Shown piece after piece: positions 47,046-58,160 of a DNA stretch of 64,000 bases. This DNA is from Mantis religiosa (taxonomy: Eukaryota; Arthropoda; Insecta; Mantodea; Mantidae), in the NCBI GenBank assembly GCA_030765055.1, contig CM060953.1, positions 103,242,355 to 103,306,354 of the forward strand. Reading direction: 5' to 3'. The notes beneath the pieces were generated by a model. That model saw nothing but the letters and a program-made list of their open reading frames with translations. It was not told the origin of the DNA and did no database searches. The translations under genes and the position numbers were made by a program. Position 1 is the first letter of the stretch. Each line of letters begins with the position of its first letter.

Positions 47046-47704
47046 TTTGGGCACTCTGATATGAACCTAGTGATTGACAGCACCATTAAACATTAAACAC
47101 CAAACAACAGATTAAAATATTTATACATATGTTTGAAATTGTGGCAAATTGATTGCTAATGTGCAGCAGCTGGAAAACAAAGGTAACAACTCTACCTTTC
47201 AGTGCCACATCGGTTTCCTTCACAGTTTATTTCCTGTTGATGTTAACTAAAAGAGCTTGTTAAGAACCATTATTTTATACTAATTTTTGCTCAGCAATTA
47301 TTGTTACGAAAGCACAGCTACAACATCTGCAGATAATTGTCTACTTTTCTTTCGAGCAAGTCTCTAGAAATTAAATGCCTGGGTCAGAAGATATTAAAAG
47401 CATGGGGAATAGATAGTTATTAGTACCAAGTCATGATTTTTTTTTGTTCTCTTCTGATTTGCCTGTAATCTTTATTGCGTTCTATTGCCTCTGCTGAAAA
47501 CTGGCTTATAGGTAGTACATTGGATTTAATTATTTCTGATCCGTATAATAATAATTTTTGCACATCTGTCGTCATGACCAGACTATGGTGTAGATATATT
47601 AAAATTTATTGCATTAACTGTAATAGATGTTAATATGTTATGTTTCTATTTTGATTAACTCTGGAGTTTCTTTTTTCATTATAAATTAACATTCCCAATT
47701 GTTA
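47046..47704. other. Non-coding stretch without recognised genes
   Basis: No supported feature. Confidence 0.3.
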
Positions 47705-48451
47705 CTAAAATTAGGCAAATGAGTCCACCTGGTATACACTTTTCCCCAATTACAAGCTCTTTAATGAAGACTAGTTTCTGGGAACTTCCCCATCCACAGT
47801 TCTGGGGTTGACTGATGATGCAACTGGTGTCTGCGTCTGGCTTGGTGTCGTGCTGTTATCTGATACTCTGGTAAGTTGATGACGTCATCTAGAGTGAGAA
47901 TTTCAAAGTTCATCAAGAGGTTCTGTTTCTTTATAATAAATATGTTTTCCCAAATCTGCAGTTCTAGAGGTTTCTTTGCCTGTTTGATCAATTCTATTTC
48001 TTGCTTTATGTTGTGATTGTCAGACAGAAAGTGATGGGCTACGGCAGACTTGTCTATGTGTTTGAATTTAATATTTCCTTCATTCTAGTTCCTAGATACC
48101 TTTTATTCTCACCAATGTAAATCTTGTAGCAATCCTGGCAGCTCATTTGATAAATACCTAACAATTGAGTTTTGGGTGTACTATTTTTTAGAGGGTAGTT
48201 CAGTAAGTTGCGGATGTTGTGTTTGTTCTGAGGGGCTAATTTTATGTTACATATCTTTTCAAATTTTTTGAAGTATTTTGGATGAACTATAAATTTACCA
48301 TATCTGACGTTTGGGTTTTCTAGCTTTTTAACATAGTATTTTCCTTTAAGTTTTTGTTTCTTTTGTGTCTGTAGATAAATTTTTTGACAAAATTAATGTT
48401 GTAGTTGTTCAATTCAGCAACCTGTGTATGTGAGTGTACTCTTGTTCATAT
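47705..48451 (-). pseudogene. Penelope-like element, GIY-YIG endonuclease and 3' end (family 2)
   Basis: On the minus strand the coding sequence contains NNYNINFVKKFIYRHKRN near 48400 and the GIY-YIG nuclease domain as GIYQMSCQDCYKIYIGENKR near 48150, followed after a frameshift by VAHHFLSDNHNIKQEIELIK and LELQIWENIFIIKKQ, a conserved end of the nuclease domain. The GIY-YIG domain nicks target DNA in canonical Penelope-like elements. The 3' end carries a mutated hammerhead (47766-47802). Element B is inserted at its upper end; the RT part continues at 59880-60125. Stops and frameshifts make it inactive. Confidence 0.85.
47766..47802 (-). ncRNA. Hammerhead motif, PLE family 2, core mutated
   Basis: Minus strand GAA, CUGUGGA, helix II GGGGA/UUCCC, GAAA, ACUAGU, C, UUC. 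The conserved A at core position 6 is U, so cleavage is not expected. Otherwise it matches the intact motifs at 62432-62471 and 62891-62930. Confidence 0.65.
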
Positions 48452-48753
48452 TGTCACGAGCATTGTTGCGGCCGTGCGCACAAAGGGACAGACAGTGCGA
48501 CGCGGAGATAAAAGCTTGTCGAAACAGATAAAGAGACAGATAGCTGACTGGAAAGTTCGATTTCTTGTTTGGTACAGAACATTCCAGAAACGTCTAGAAA
48601 TATGAATGGTCATATAAAAGGAAGCCGCGGTTAGTTGAGTGGGCAGTCGTAACTGTCGAACTGTGTGTAAGTACAGGGTTGACCAAAAGAAATAAGGAGC
48701 ATTTTGAATATCTGCAACTTCGACTTCTAATTCTACAAACCCGCAAAGTTACA
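48452..48753 (+). repeat. 5' LTR of element B, internally deleted
   Basis: A TATA box TATAAAAG lies at 48613-48620 with AGTCGT about 30 bp downstream as a possible initiator. Compared with the 450-bp 3' LTR, this copy lacks about 150 bp, in two blocks: one after GTGCGAC near 48503 and one after GGAACTGTG-like sequence near 48660. The primer-binding-site region begins right after 48753 (ATTGGTATCAGGAATGAG). Confidence 0.85.
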
Positions 48754-48812
48754 ATTGGTATCAGGAATGAGACATATGACCATGGAGGGATAACGGCTAC
48801 CTGGACGCGACG

Positions 48813-49173
48813 ATGACTGCAATGAAGGCCGAATTAACCACAAAAATGAAAGCGGCGAACGACAGCCTGGCCGCAGAAATGAAGGCTGCGAATGAAGCCG
48901 CCAAATTTGAGGAACAGTTGGCCGGCATGAAGGAGGACGTCACGCAGCTGGGCAAGCGGATGGGTCAAGTAGGCGAGCGCGTCGAAGTCCTGGCAAAAGG
49001 CGTTAACGACCTGGAGGAAAAGGCCGACAGCAACGTCGTCGGCAGGAGGTTGAAGGATTTAAAGGCCGATCGCCGGGACGCGACACAACATCTGCACGCG
49101 TCAAACCGCCAACATACAACGGCGCGACAACTTTCGAGGTCTTCAACCGCCAGTTCGACACAGTGGCCAAGCA
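48813..49173 (+). pseudogene. Element B gag, N-terminal part
   Basis: An open frame with the coiled-coil-like N-terminus (MKAELTTKMKAANDSLAAEM; LGKRMGQVGERVEVLAKGVN) reads through the site at which element A is frameshifted. It reaches the capsid start (VGRRLKDLKAD) and shifts frame near 49065. It is cut at 49173 by the LINE insertion. An upstream ATG at 48782 is followed by a stop after three codons. Confidence 0.75.
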
Positions 49174-50538
<1,365 letters not shown>

Positions 50539-51578
50539 TGAAATAAAATAAAATCTGAATATCATACCCTGGCTCTTTGAAACTATACCGGGGCACACAT
50601 TCAAATTTTACATTTATTGTTTCTTAATAGAACATTACATTATTAATAATACATAATTGCTTCAGACTTCTACAACTACAAAACTACAAAAACAAAATTG
50701 ATAAAACACAAATCAAAAAACAAAAACAAAAACTACTAGTACCTATAATATAACAAAATTTACTGGTAACAGCAAATCTCTACTGAACACAATACTAATA
50801 TTCTTTTACAACTTAGCCAAACATTACAGATAAATTTAAATAACAAAAGCTATACAAAACTACAAAGAACTACTAATAATTGCTGGAAGCCAGCAATTCT
50901 AATTTGAACTGGAAAAATCTCAGCTGAATATATTTTATTTATAACATATATTTAAAAGTACTGGTAACCAGCACTTATTTTTAAATTAACCACAAGAATA
51001 ATAAATTTATTTGTTCTTTTCTTTTCTTATTTTAATTTTCTTAATTAAACATATAATTCAAAAAGAAATATATATATAATCTCTATTTAGATGATGATTA
51101 AATATAATTTTAAACAAACAATACATTCTTTTAATATTAACTATTAAGATACTTTTTATCAAATTCTGAAACTAACCTCAATAATTCATATTTATTTTTA
51201 CAAATATACACTAAGTCCATATAAATAATATAAAAATTCACTAATTGTTTCTTTGGTCTTCTTCTTCTTCTTTCTGTCCATTCTTATCTGCCGGTCGAAA
51301 CCACATAATATTTTCTATTTAACTACTCTTGTTCCTCATCTAATAGATTCTCTTCCTCTTCTATATCTTGTCCAACTTGTTCGATTTCCTCTTCTTCTAT
51401 TATTATATTTAAGGATCCATTTTCATTAAAATTTTCTCTTATAATTCTTTCTTTTATTCTTTCTGATGTTCTTAATTCTTTCTTTCAATTGATAATCTTT
51501 CAGGTCTTCTTACTTCTATAATTTCTGACTCCCAAGCTTTTTTACTTACATAATTGCTTAGAAATTGTAACTTTTTTA
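50539..51578 (-). other. AT-rich 3' region of the LINE
   Basis: Non-coding sequence between the C-terminal end of the LINE ORF and its microsatellite tail. The start has AAATGAAATAAAATAAAATC, a degenerate edge of the tail. Confidence 0.6.
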
Positions 51579-52250
51579 CTAATTCAGAATCCCTCCTAAA
51601 ACATAACTTTCCACTAACTGCAAAATTCCATATTTTTCGCATTCAAAAATAACATGCTCGGGATCACCTACTTTATTACATAAATTACATAAATAATTTT
51701 CAGTTTTATTAATTTCTTTCCAATATGTGTTATATGGTCCATGACCAGTTATATAATGAATGAAACCTTTAGTTGGTTGGATGAAATTTAATCTTAATCT
51801 TTCTTTTATATTTGGAAACAAATTAAAAGTTCTTCTTCCTTCTGGAATTTCATTCCACTCCCTTTGCCACTTTTTTATAAGAGAGTTTTTTACCTCCCAT
51901 ACTTTATCGGTTCTTATTCCACAAATTTTATATACTTTATCCAAATTTCCATTTCGTATCCAATACTTTGCCCCCCTTAGCCTAATTAACAAATCAATGG
52001 GCCATATTGCTGTTGTTACCAGGAGAGCCATCGTAGATGTTGTACTGACTGCACCAGTGAGCCGTAAAATAATTTTACGCTGTGTTCTTCTCAATAATCT
52101 CCAGATTACCACGTCATCCATCCTTTCCGCCCAAGCAACTGCTGCGTAGGTAATGATAGAGGCAAAGATGTTGTTATGATAAATTTGGATTACTTTTAAT
52201 GGGATTAAAAAGTTTAGATTACCATTCCTTTCTTGGAAGTGTTGAAAACA
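51579..52250 (-). pseudogene. LINE RT thumb/connection and C-terminal Cys-His domain
   Basis: Minus-strand coding from about 52250: NIFASIITYAAVAWAERMDD, then RTQRKIILRLTGAVSTTST, typical of R1-clade elements downstream of RT. It ends with FIHYITGHGPYNTYWKEI and a zinc-binding-like motif CNLCNKVGDPEHVIFEC (CxxC..H..C) near 51640-51690. Stop at 51579. The same two blocks appear, degraded, in the relic at 24850-26600. Confidence 0.85.
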
Positions 52251-52304
52251 GTGTTGTTATGATAAATTAACTTTAAAGAGAGTGACACTAAACAACACTT
52301 ACTT

Positions 52305-52784
52305 TTAAATTTTTCCGGAACATGTTTCTGAGGCTTTGCCTCTATCATCAGCTGGCCCTCGACTGGTTCTCATTGGTGTAGTTGACGATGTTTTGTCACA
52401 GGTCTCCTCAGGTGGCGGTTTAAGAAACTTGCTGAACAAATCTTTCTGGGGGATGTAAAAATTGAATACTTTGTTCCTATTTTTTGAAATGAAGATTTGT
52501 TCCCATGTGGATAGTTCTTGTTTTCCTGATGTATGTTTTAGTAGTTTTGGTTCTGGATTTATGTTGTGGATTTTTTCCCAAAAATGTGTGGCAACTGCTG
52601 ATCTTTCTAATTGTTTATATTTTATGTTTCTAAAGTGTTTCTTTGCTCTTGTTTCTAAATTTCTTTTAGTTTTTCCAATATAAATTTGACTACAATCATT
52701 GCATTCAATTTGATATATACCAGACAAAATATCGTCAACTACACCAATGAGAACCAGTCGAGGGCCGGCTGATGATAGAGGCAA
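52305..52784 (-). CDS. Penelope-like element C-terminal fragment: GIY-YIG endonuclease
   Basis: An intact open frame on the minus strand whose first 16 or so codons come from the inverted arm. The GIY-YIG nuclease begins at GIYQIECNDCSQIYIGKTKR (near 52720), with the Arg of the second motif in LETRAKKHFRN, the conserved His region VATHFWEKIHNINPEPKLL, and the glutamate in QELSTWEQIFISKN, the usual catalytic set. The reading frame ends ADDRGKASETCSGKI and a stop, and these final codons are the hammerhead ribozyme at 52315-52357. The RT domain is missing, so this is a truncated copy that cannot move by itself. It is unusually well preserved compared with the surrounding LINE. Confidence 0.85.
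   Translation of the reverse strand: MPLSSAGPRLVLIGVVDDILSGIYQIECNDCSQIYIGKTKRNLETRAKKHFRNIKYKQLERSAVATHFWEKIHNINPEPKLLKHTSGKQELSTWEQIFISKNRNKVFNFYIPQKDLFSKFLKPPPEETCDKTSSTTPMRTSRGPADDRGKASETCSGKI
52315..52357 (-). ncRNA. Hammerhead ribozyme, PLE family 1, left arm
   Basis: Minus strand: helix I strand GGCCAG, core CUGAUGA, helix II GAGGC/GCCUC closed by an AAA loop with an additional U-A pair, core GAAA, palindromic helix III ACAUGU, cleavage triplet GUU, helix I strand CCGG. One helix I mismatch (A opposite C). All core bases are conserved. Predicted cleavage falls between plus-strand positions 52319 and 52318. Confidence 0.85.
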
Positions 52785-52805
52785 AGCCTCAGAAACATGT
52801 TCCAG
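52763..52805 (+). ncRNA. Hammerhead ribozyme, PLE family 1, right arm
   Basis: Plus strand: GGCCGG, CUGAUGA (52769-52775), helix II GAGGC-AAA-GCCUC, GAAA (52792-52795), ACAUGU, cleavage after U at 52801, then CCAG. One helix I mismatch, at a different position from that of the left arm, implying an ancestral perfect GGCCGG/CCGG helix. The core is complete. Confidence 0.85.
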
Positions 52806-52866
52806 AAAAATTTAAAAGTAAGTGTTGTTTAGTGTCATTAATCGACTCTCTTTAAAGTTAATTTAA

Positions 52867-54119
52867 GTCTAGATTAGTTAATCTTGCCAATTTTAACATT
52901 ATCTTTTCTGATTTTTCTCTTATGTAATCTACATGTTTTCTAAAATTAAATTTCTCATCCAACATTAAACCCAGATATTTTATTTGTTGCTTCTGTGAAA
53001 ATTAAATAATTAAATAATTGGATTTATCCGGAGCAATTTTCAATTTACTATGTTGACACCAATCTGACAAAATGATGGTAGTTTCTCTTACATTTCTTTC
53101 CAATTCATCTCTACTTTGGCCTTCGAGCATTAATATTATATCATCAGCATATGCAATATATTTAATATATTATTATCATTTTCAAATTTCCACAACAACA
53201 ATTCTGATAGAATATCCCAGAAGAGCGGCTCCAAAATAGAACCCTGGGGGCAGCCCTTTGTAATTTTCTTTCTAATCTCTTCATTTATTCCTTTAATAAA
53301 AACTTCCCTATTCGAACAATAATCCTTTAACAGTTGATAGATGGTACTGGGATATTTTCTATCGCGTAATATGCCGAAGAAATAAGGCCACCATAAATTA
53401 TCGAAAGCTCCCGAAATATCAATGGATATTCCAATTACATATTTCCTGTTACAATTTGATACTGTTTCTTGTACTTTTAAAATTGCATCTTCTGTAGAAA
53501 AACCCTTTCTGAATCCATATTGTTTAGTATTTAGTCCAATCATATGTCTAAATTCTGTGATTCTTTTAAAAATTAATTGTTCAAAAACTTTTCCTAAAGA
53601 ATTTAACAAACAAACTGGTCTAAAAGATTTTACTTTTGTTTTATCTTTATCTTTTCCTTTGCTTAAGATAATAACTTTGGCTTCCTTCCATATATCTGGA
53701 AATCTGCCTCTAATTAGACAATCATTAAATAGAAAATATAGAAACCATATAATTTCTTCTTTTAAGTTATATATAACTTCATTTATTATTCCATCCGGAC
53801 CCGGTGCCTTTTTCTTTTTTAACTTATTAATTACCAGACTTATTTCGGTTATATCAAAAGGATAAATTACATTTCCTCTATATTCCGTCAACATTTGAAT
53901 CCCACTCCGTACATGATCATTGTTATCATTATCCATCTTATCATCTGGTAATAAATTATTCAAAAGGAAATTTATAGATTCCTTCCAATTTTCGGTCATT
54001 TCACCATTTCCTTTATCCAATGTTGTTATTAACTCTGGTTTTCTAATTTTATCCATAATAAATTTATATGGTTGTCCCCAAATATCTTGTTGTAGATTTG
54101 GTCTACAAATTTTTCCCAA
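52867..54119 (-). pseudogene. LINE reverse transcriptase domain, frameshifted
   Basis: The 327-codon minus-strand frame contains KKKKAPGPDGIINEVIYNL, SFRPVCLLNSLGKVFEQLIF, TKQYGFRKGFSTEDAILK, GISIDISGAFDNLWWPYFF (motif A) and KKITKGCPQGSILEPLFWDI (motif B). A frameshift near 53150 separates the catalytic box, which continues in the next frame as IAYADDIILMLEGQSRDELE and LSDWCQHSKLKIAPDKS, down to LARLTNLDLN at about 52870, where the foldback insertion begins. The order and wording fit the R1 clade. The reading before 54119 continues upstream in another frame (LQKARSLARKLRRVYQKSH). Confidence 0.88.
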
Positions 54120-54394
54120 TATTGTCTTCTTGTTTCTTCCAATAGAACTTTATATTTATTTTTGGCTTCTCTATATTTATTCAAATTTTCTTCTCTTTCA
54201 GTATGTGACTTCTGATATACCCTTCTTAATTTTCTTGCTAAAGATCTTGCCTTTTGTAATTTATTTGTCCAGATTTTATCTCTATTTCTATTAAATTTTA
54301 CTTTTGGAACGCTTCTATCTATAGCTATTTTATTACATTTCTTGCATCCATATCTACTGATAGTCCCGTATAATGTAACCTTAATTTTCTAAAT

Positions 54395-55138
54395 TCATAC
54401 CTCATCATTTCCCAATGCACCTTTTTTAAAATTATACCTTATATCCATTTCTTGTTCAAAATTTTCATTACTTAGCAAATAATCAAAATAAATTAAATTA
54501 TGATCACTTGTCGTTTGTCCCTCTGTCACCCTCCAATTTAAAATCTTCTTTTCAGCCCTACTTGAGGCCAATGTGATATCGATATTCTCTTCCGCTGCTG
54601 CTCTATTATGAAACGTTGGTGGATTATGCTTTTGATTCATAATATGTAAATTTAATTCAACTATCAGCTCTTCAAGTCTTTCTCCTCGTTCATCCAAACT
54701 TTTGCTGAACCACCACGTTGATTTGGCATTACAATCACATGTATATATTAATTCTTCATTTTTAAATATGTTATATATATTTTGAAATTTAATTATGAAT
54801 GCTTCTATTTCCAAGCTGTATTGAAAATAGGAATTTACTAATACAAATCTGCCACTTTTGAGTATTACTTCAATGCAATTTGTATGGATATCCAAAAATT
54901 GTGCTATATTTACTTCCTGTAAATTTTCATTAAATACTACGATTGCAGCCATTGCATTTCCATGATATAATATTTGCCTAGACCTTAAAGGCATATATGG
55001 AATACATGAATTTACAACATATGGTTCCTGTATACAGATTATATCTAAATTTAATTCTTCTGCTAATTTTCTTATCTCCCCCATCACTGCTTTGCTACGT
55101 TGCCCATTAATTTCCGCAGTTCTTAAATTTTGTTCCAT
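54395..55138 (-). pseudogene. LINE AP-like endonuclease domain
   Basis: A 247-codon minus-strand frame with the exonuclease-endonuclease-phosphatase fold: LNLDIICIQEPYV (catalytic Glu), IYTCDCNAKSTWWFSKSLDE (Asp-x-Asn motif), HNRAAAEENIDITLASSRAE, and TEGQTTSDHNLIYFDY (Ser-Asp-His motif). The domain is complete and open, although the DNA between it and the RT is frameshifted. In R1-type elements this domain nicks the target site for target-primed reverse transcription. Confidence 0.85.
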
Positions 55139-55386
55139 TTAATACTCCCTAAACTTAATCCACCAAAAATATTTCTTCTTAATCTATTCATATTTTGTTT
55201 GTTTTCATTAACTTCATTTGACATATTATGATTAAATACTTTTTATTTTTTCTATATTTTTTTTTTTCACAACTTGAACTTTCGGACTTTTACTACTACT
55301 TGCATTTAAGGCAGATATACAGCTTCCAATAACATTATCCGATTTATTATATTTAGTTCTTATTTTTTCTGTATTGCTGTATTGCT

Positions 55387-56288
55387 GTGGCCAAGCACAA
55401 GTGGTCACCAGAGGAAGAAGCCGCACAGCTAATAGCCAGCCTCCAGAGCCGGGCCGCGGAGGTGCTGAACGCTGTCCAGACAGCGGCGGCGCCCAAGGAC
55501 ATCTGAGAGGGCCTGGAAAACCGCTTCGGAACCACAGCTTAGCCGCAGTCTACCGCAGCCAATTGTGAATGTCGCAGCAGCTAGGGGAGACGCTGCAGGA
55601 GTTCACCCTGGCAATTGAGCAGCTGGCCAGCAAAGCCTTAGTCGACCTCCCACCCGAGTTCGTATCCGGAGAGGCTGCCTACACATTCGTTGTCGGGGTA
55701 CGAGACACCGAGATACGTCAGCGCCTAATGCTCGGCGAATACAAAATCATCCACGAGGCGCTAACGGCCGCATTGAGGATGGAGGCGGCCAAGGTGACTG
55801 CTGCACCGACGTCGACAACAAGCAGTATTCGTTACACTGGAGACCGCAGGCCAGTCGAGGAACGCTGGCGAAGACCAAGTGGCGTGTGTTGGGGTTGTGG
55901 ACAGCCGGGACACATGGAGAGAGACTGCCCACACCAAGTAGAGCAGCCGGAAAAACGAGTAAGGGTCAGCGTGGGGATGGGAACGTCGACAACATTACTA
56001 CCATCCTCTCGAGGGAAACTGAGCACCCTCAGCTGGCGTAAGGATGACAGCCTCATCGCGGCTGGTTGGGTGAGAGGGAAGCCGTGCCACGTGTTCGTGG
56101 ACACCGGGGCAGCCGTGACCATCATCAGACCTGACGTAGCCAGGGGTTTGCCGTCGGGAAAACCGAGCCGACCATACCAGCTTGTGACGGCATCGGGCGA
56201 CACCTTGCCTGTGGAGAAGGAGGCTCTGCTGAAGTTGATTGGGACGGAGTGCCGTGCGTCAGTGGGTGTTTGTCGCGAAGATGACTGA
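55387..56288 (+). pseudogene. Element B gag remainder and protease, single frame from 55569
   Basis: Gag resumes at the target duplication as AVAKHKWSPEEEAAQLIASL and reaches a TGA near 55505. From 55569 a 239-codon frame carries GETLQEFTLAIEQLASKALV, the zinc knuckle CWGCGQPGHMERDC, a linker, and the protease motif FVDTGAAVTIIRPDVARG near 56096, so the nucleocapsid and protease are in one frame here. It ends at 56288, shortly before the protease flap region, which continues in another frame (EVILGLGVLRSHEAM near 56291). Confidence 0.85.
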
Positions 56289-56596
56289 GGAGGTGATACT
56301 GGGACTGGGTGTCCTAAGGAGCCACGAGGCGATGGCCGAAGTAGGCAGGAAGCTCCTGCGGCTCAATGGAGAAAAGGTGATACTCCGGTAACCCGAAGAA
56401 TGAATTTGCATTCATTCTGAAGGAAGACGTGGTTGTCCCCGCCAGAAGCGAGGTGGTGGTGACGGCGCGACTGGAAGGCCAGCAGACGAAGAACATGAAG
56501 CTGGACCAGAAGACGCCTGTGCACGGACTATGTGTAACCAGGATATTGTTACCGCGACGAGAGTAGGTTCCAATGAGGCTACTGAACCTGACAGAC

Positions 56597-56684
56597 AAAA
56601 AAAAAAAAAAAAAAAAAAACTAAATAAATAAATAAGTAAATAAATAAGTAAAGAAATAAATAAGTAACTAAATAAGTAAATAAG
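56597..56684. repeat. A-tract plus degenerate (TAAA/TAAG)n insert in element B pol
   Basis: A run of about 23 A is followed by TAAATAAATAAATAAGTAAA-type units. It replaces the stretch between the protease region and RT that in element A reads through ETAKSSGHQ-like codons to GLMEKAADHLTAEQ. Confidence 0.9.
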
Positions 56685-58160
56685 ATTGTTGGAGAGGGCG
56701 GCCATCCACCTGGCTACAGAACCGCTCGAGTAGGTTCGACAACTACTGAGATAATACCAGCACGTCTTCAGCCAAGGCAATAGCGACTTTGGACGCACGG
56801 ACCGAGTGCTCTATCGCATTGACACCGGAGACGCCCGGCCTAATCAGCAACGACCTAGACGCGTTCCGCTGGCGAAACAAGCGGCGGTACGGTACATGCT
56901 GGAGGACATGAGATCCAGGAAAGTGATTGAAGAGTCTGACAGCCCTTGGTGTTCCCCTGTAGTCTTGGTGACGAAGAAGAATGACGAGTTACGCTTCTGC
57001 GTGGACTACAGGAAGATCAACGCTGTCAAAAGGTAGGATTGCTTCCCATTACCTCGGATTGACGACACCCTGGACACACTGGCTGGTGCGCAGTGGTTCT
57101 CGACCCTGGACCTGAAGTCGGTTAGGTTACTGGCAGTTGGCTCTAGACCCGAGAGACAAGGAAAAGACTGCATTCTCGGCAGACCAAGAGCTTTGGCAGT
57201 TCACATTTATGCCCTTTGGCCTCTGCAACGCACCAGTTACCTCTCAACGCCTCATGGAGTCGGCAATGAAAGGACTGACTTATGACGCCCGCCTTCTATA
57301 CCTGGACGACATCAGCATCGTTGGCAAGACTTTCGAATACCATCTCGAAAACCTATGTAAGGTGCTACAAAGACTGCAGGCGACCAACTTGAAGCTTAAC
57401 GCGAAGAAGTGCCAGCTCCTCCGCAAGGAAGTCGACTACTTCGACCACATAGTCTCAACAACCGGAGTGGCCACAGACCCTGAGAAGACACAGGTCGTGA
57501 GAGATTGGCCTCGGCCAAAGGATAAGAGAGATTTGCGCAGTTTCCTAGGGCTGTGCAGTTATTTCCGCCGTTTCATAAAGGGCTTCTCCAACATCACCAA
57601 GCCCCTCACCCACCTGGCAGAACACCGATCCTATGTGTGAACGAAGGACGCCGAAGGCGCTTTCCAGGAGCTGAAGAAGACACTCTGCAGTGCTCCTATT
57701 TTGGTTGCGCCTTCATTATGGACACCGACACCAGCGACCATTGCATTGGAAGCGTCCTATTCCAAGTCCAGGATGGCCACGAGCTAGTGGCCATAGCAGA
57801 ACGCTAACCAAGGCAGAGAAGAACTACTGCGTCACCCAGCGAGAGTTACTGGCGGTATTTAAGACCTTGGAGAACTTCCACAAGTACCTGTACGGTCAGC
57901 CATTCCACCTGAGGACTGACCACTCCGCCCTAACCTGGCTACTCAGCTTTAGAAACCTGGAAGGCCAGACAACCCGTTGGGTTCAGGGGCTGCAGGAGTA
58001 TGACTTCACCTCCGAACATCGTAGAGCTGTGTCCCGAAGACCCTGCCCAGAAGAGTGTGGTCAATGCACAAGAGTGGAAGAGAAGGAGCGTGCCGCAGCT
58101 TTCAGAGTGGTCACAGTGCCTGCGGACAGCTGGGATAGCGCAGGCCTTAGGCGGGAGTAG
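56685..58160 (+). pseudogene. Element B reverse transcriptase and RNase H, broken
   Basis: RT blocks appear in order: DSPWCSPVVLVTKKNDELRF, CVDYRKINAVKR and a stop at 57034, WFSTLDLKSG near 57094, a frame change, then QFTFMPFGLCNAPVTSQRLM and LLYLDDISIVGK near 57295 (catalytic YLDD). The connection reads YFDHIVSTTGVATDPEKTQ and LRSFLGLCSYFRRFIKGF, which retains residues deleted in element A. RNase H begins FIMDTDTSDHCIGSVLFQ near 57713 and continues after a shift with LRTDHSALTWLLSF. At least three frameshifts or stops are present. Confidence 0.88.

Larger units (their letters stand above)
52264..52866. mobile_element. Foldback Penelope-like insertion, family 1, inside the LINE
   Basis: The two ends are inverted copies: AAATTAACTTTAAAGAGAGT at the left end and its complement at the right, with the 20-odd-bp block ACTAAACAACACTTACTTTT near both ends. 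A longer minus-strand copy (about 52733 to 52264) meets a short plus-strand copy (about 52733 to 52866) head-to-head. The longer arm carries the GIY-YIG domain. The insertion separates the LINE RT palm from its thumb. Each arm carries a hammerhead ribozyme. A target duplication could not be defined with certainty; TTGTTATGATAAATT also occurs at 52170-52184 and 52254-52268. Confidence 0.85.
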
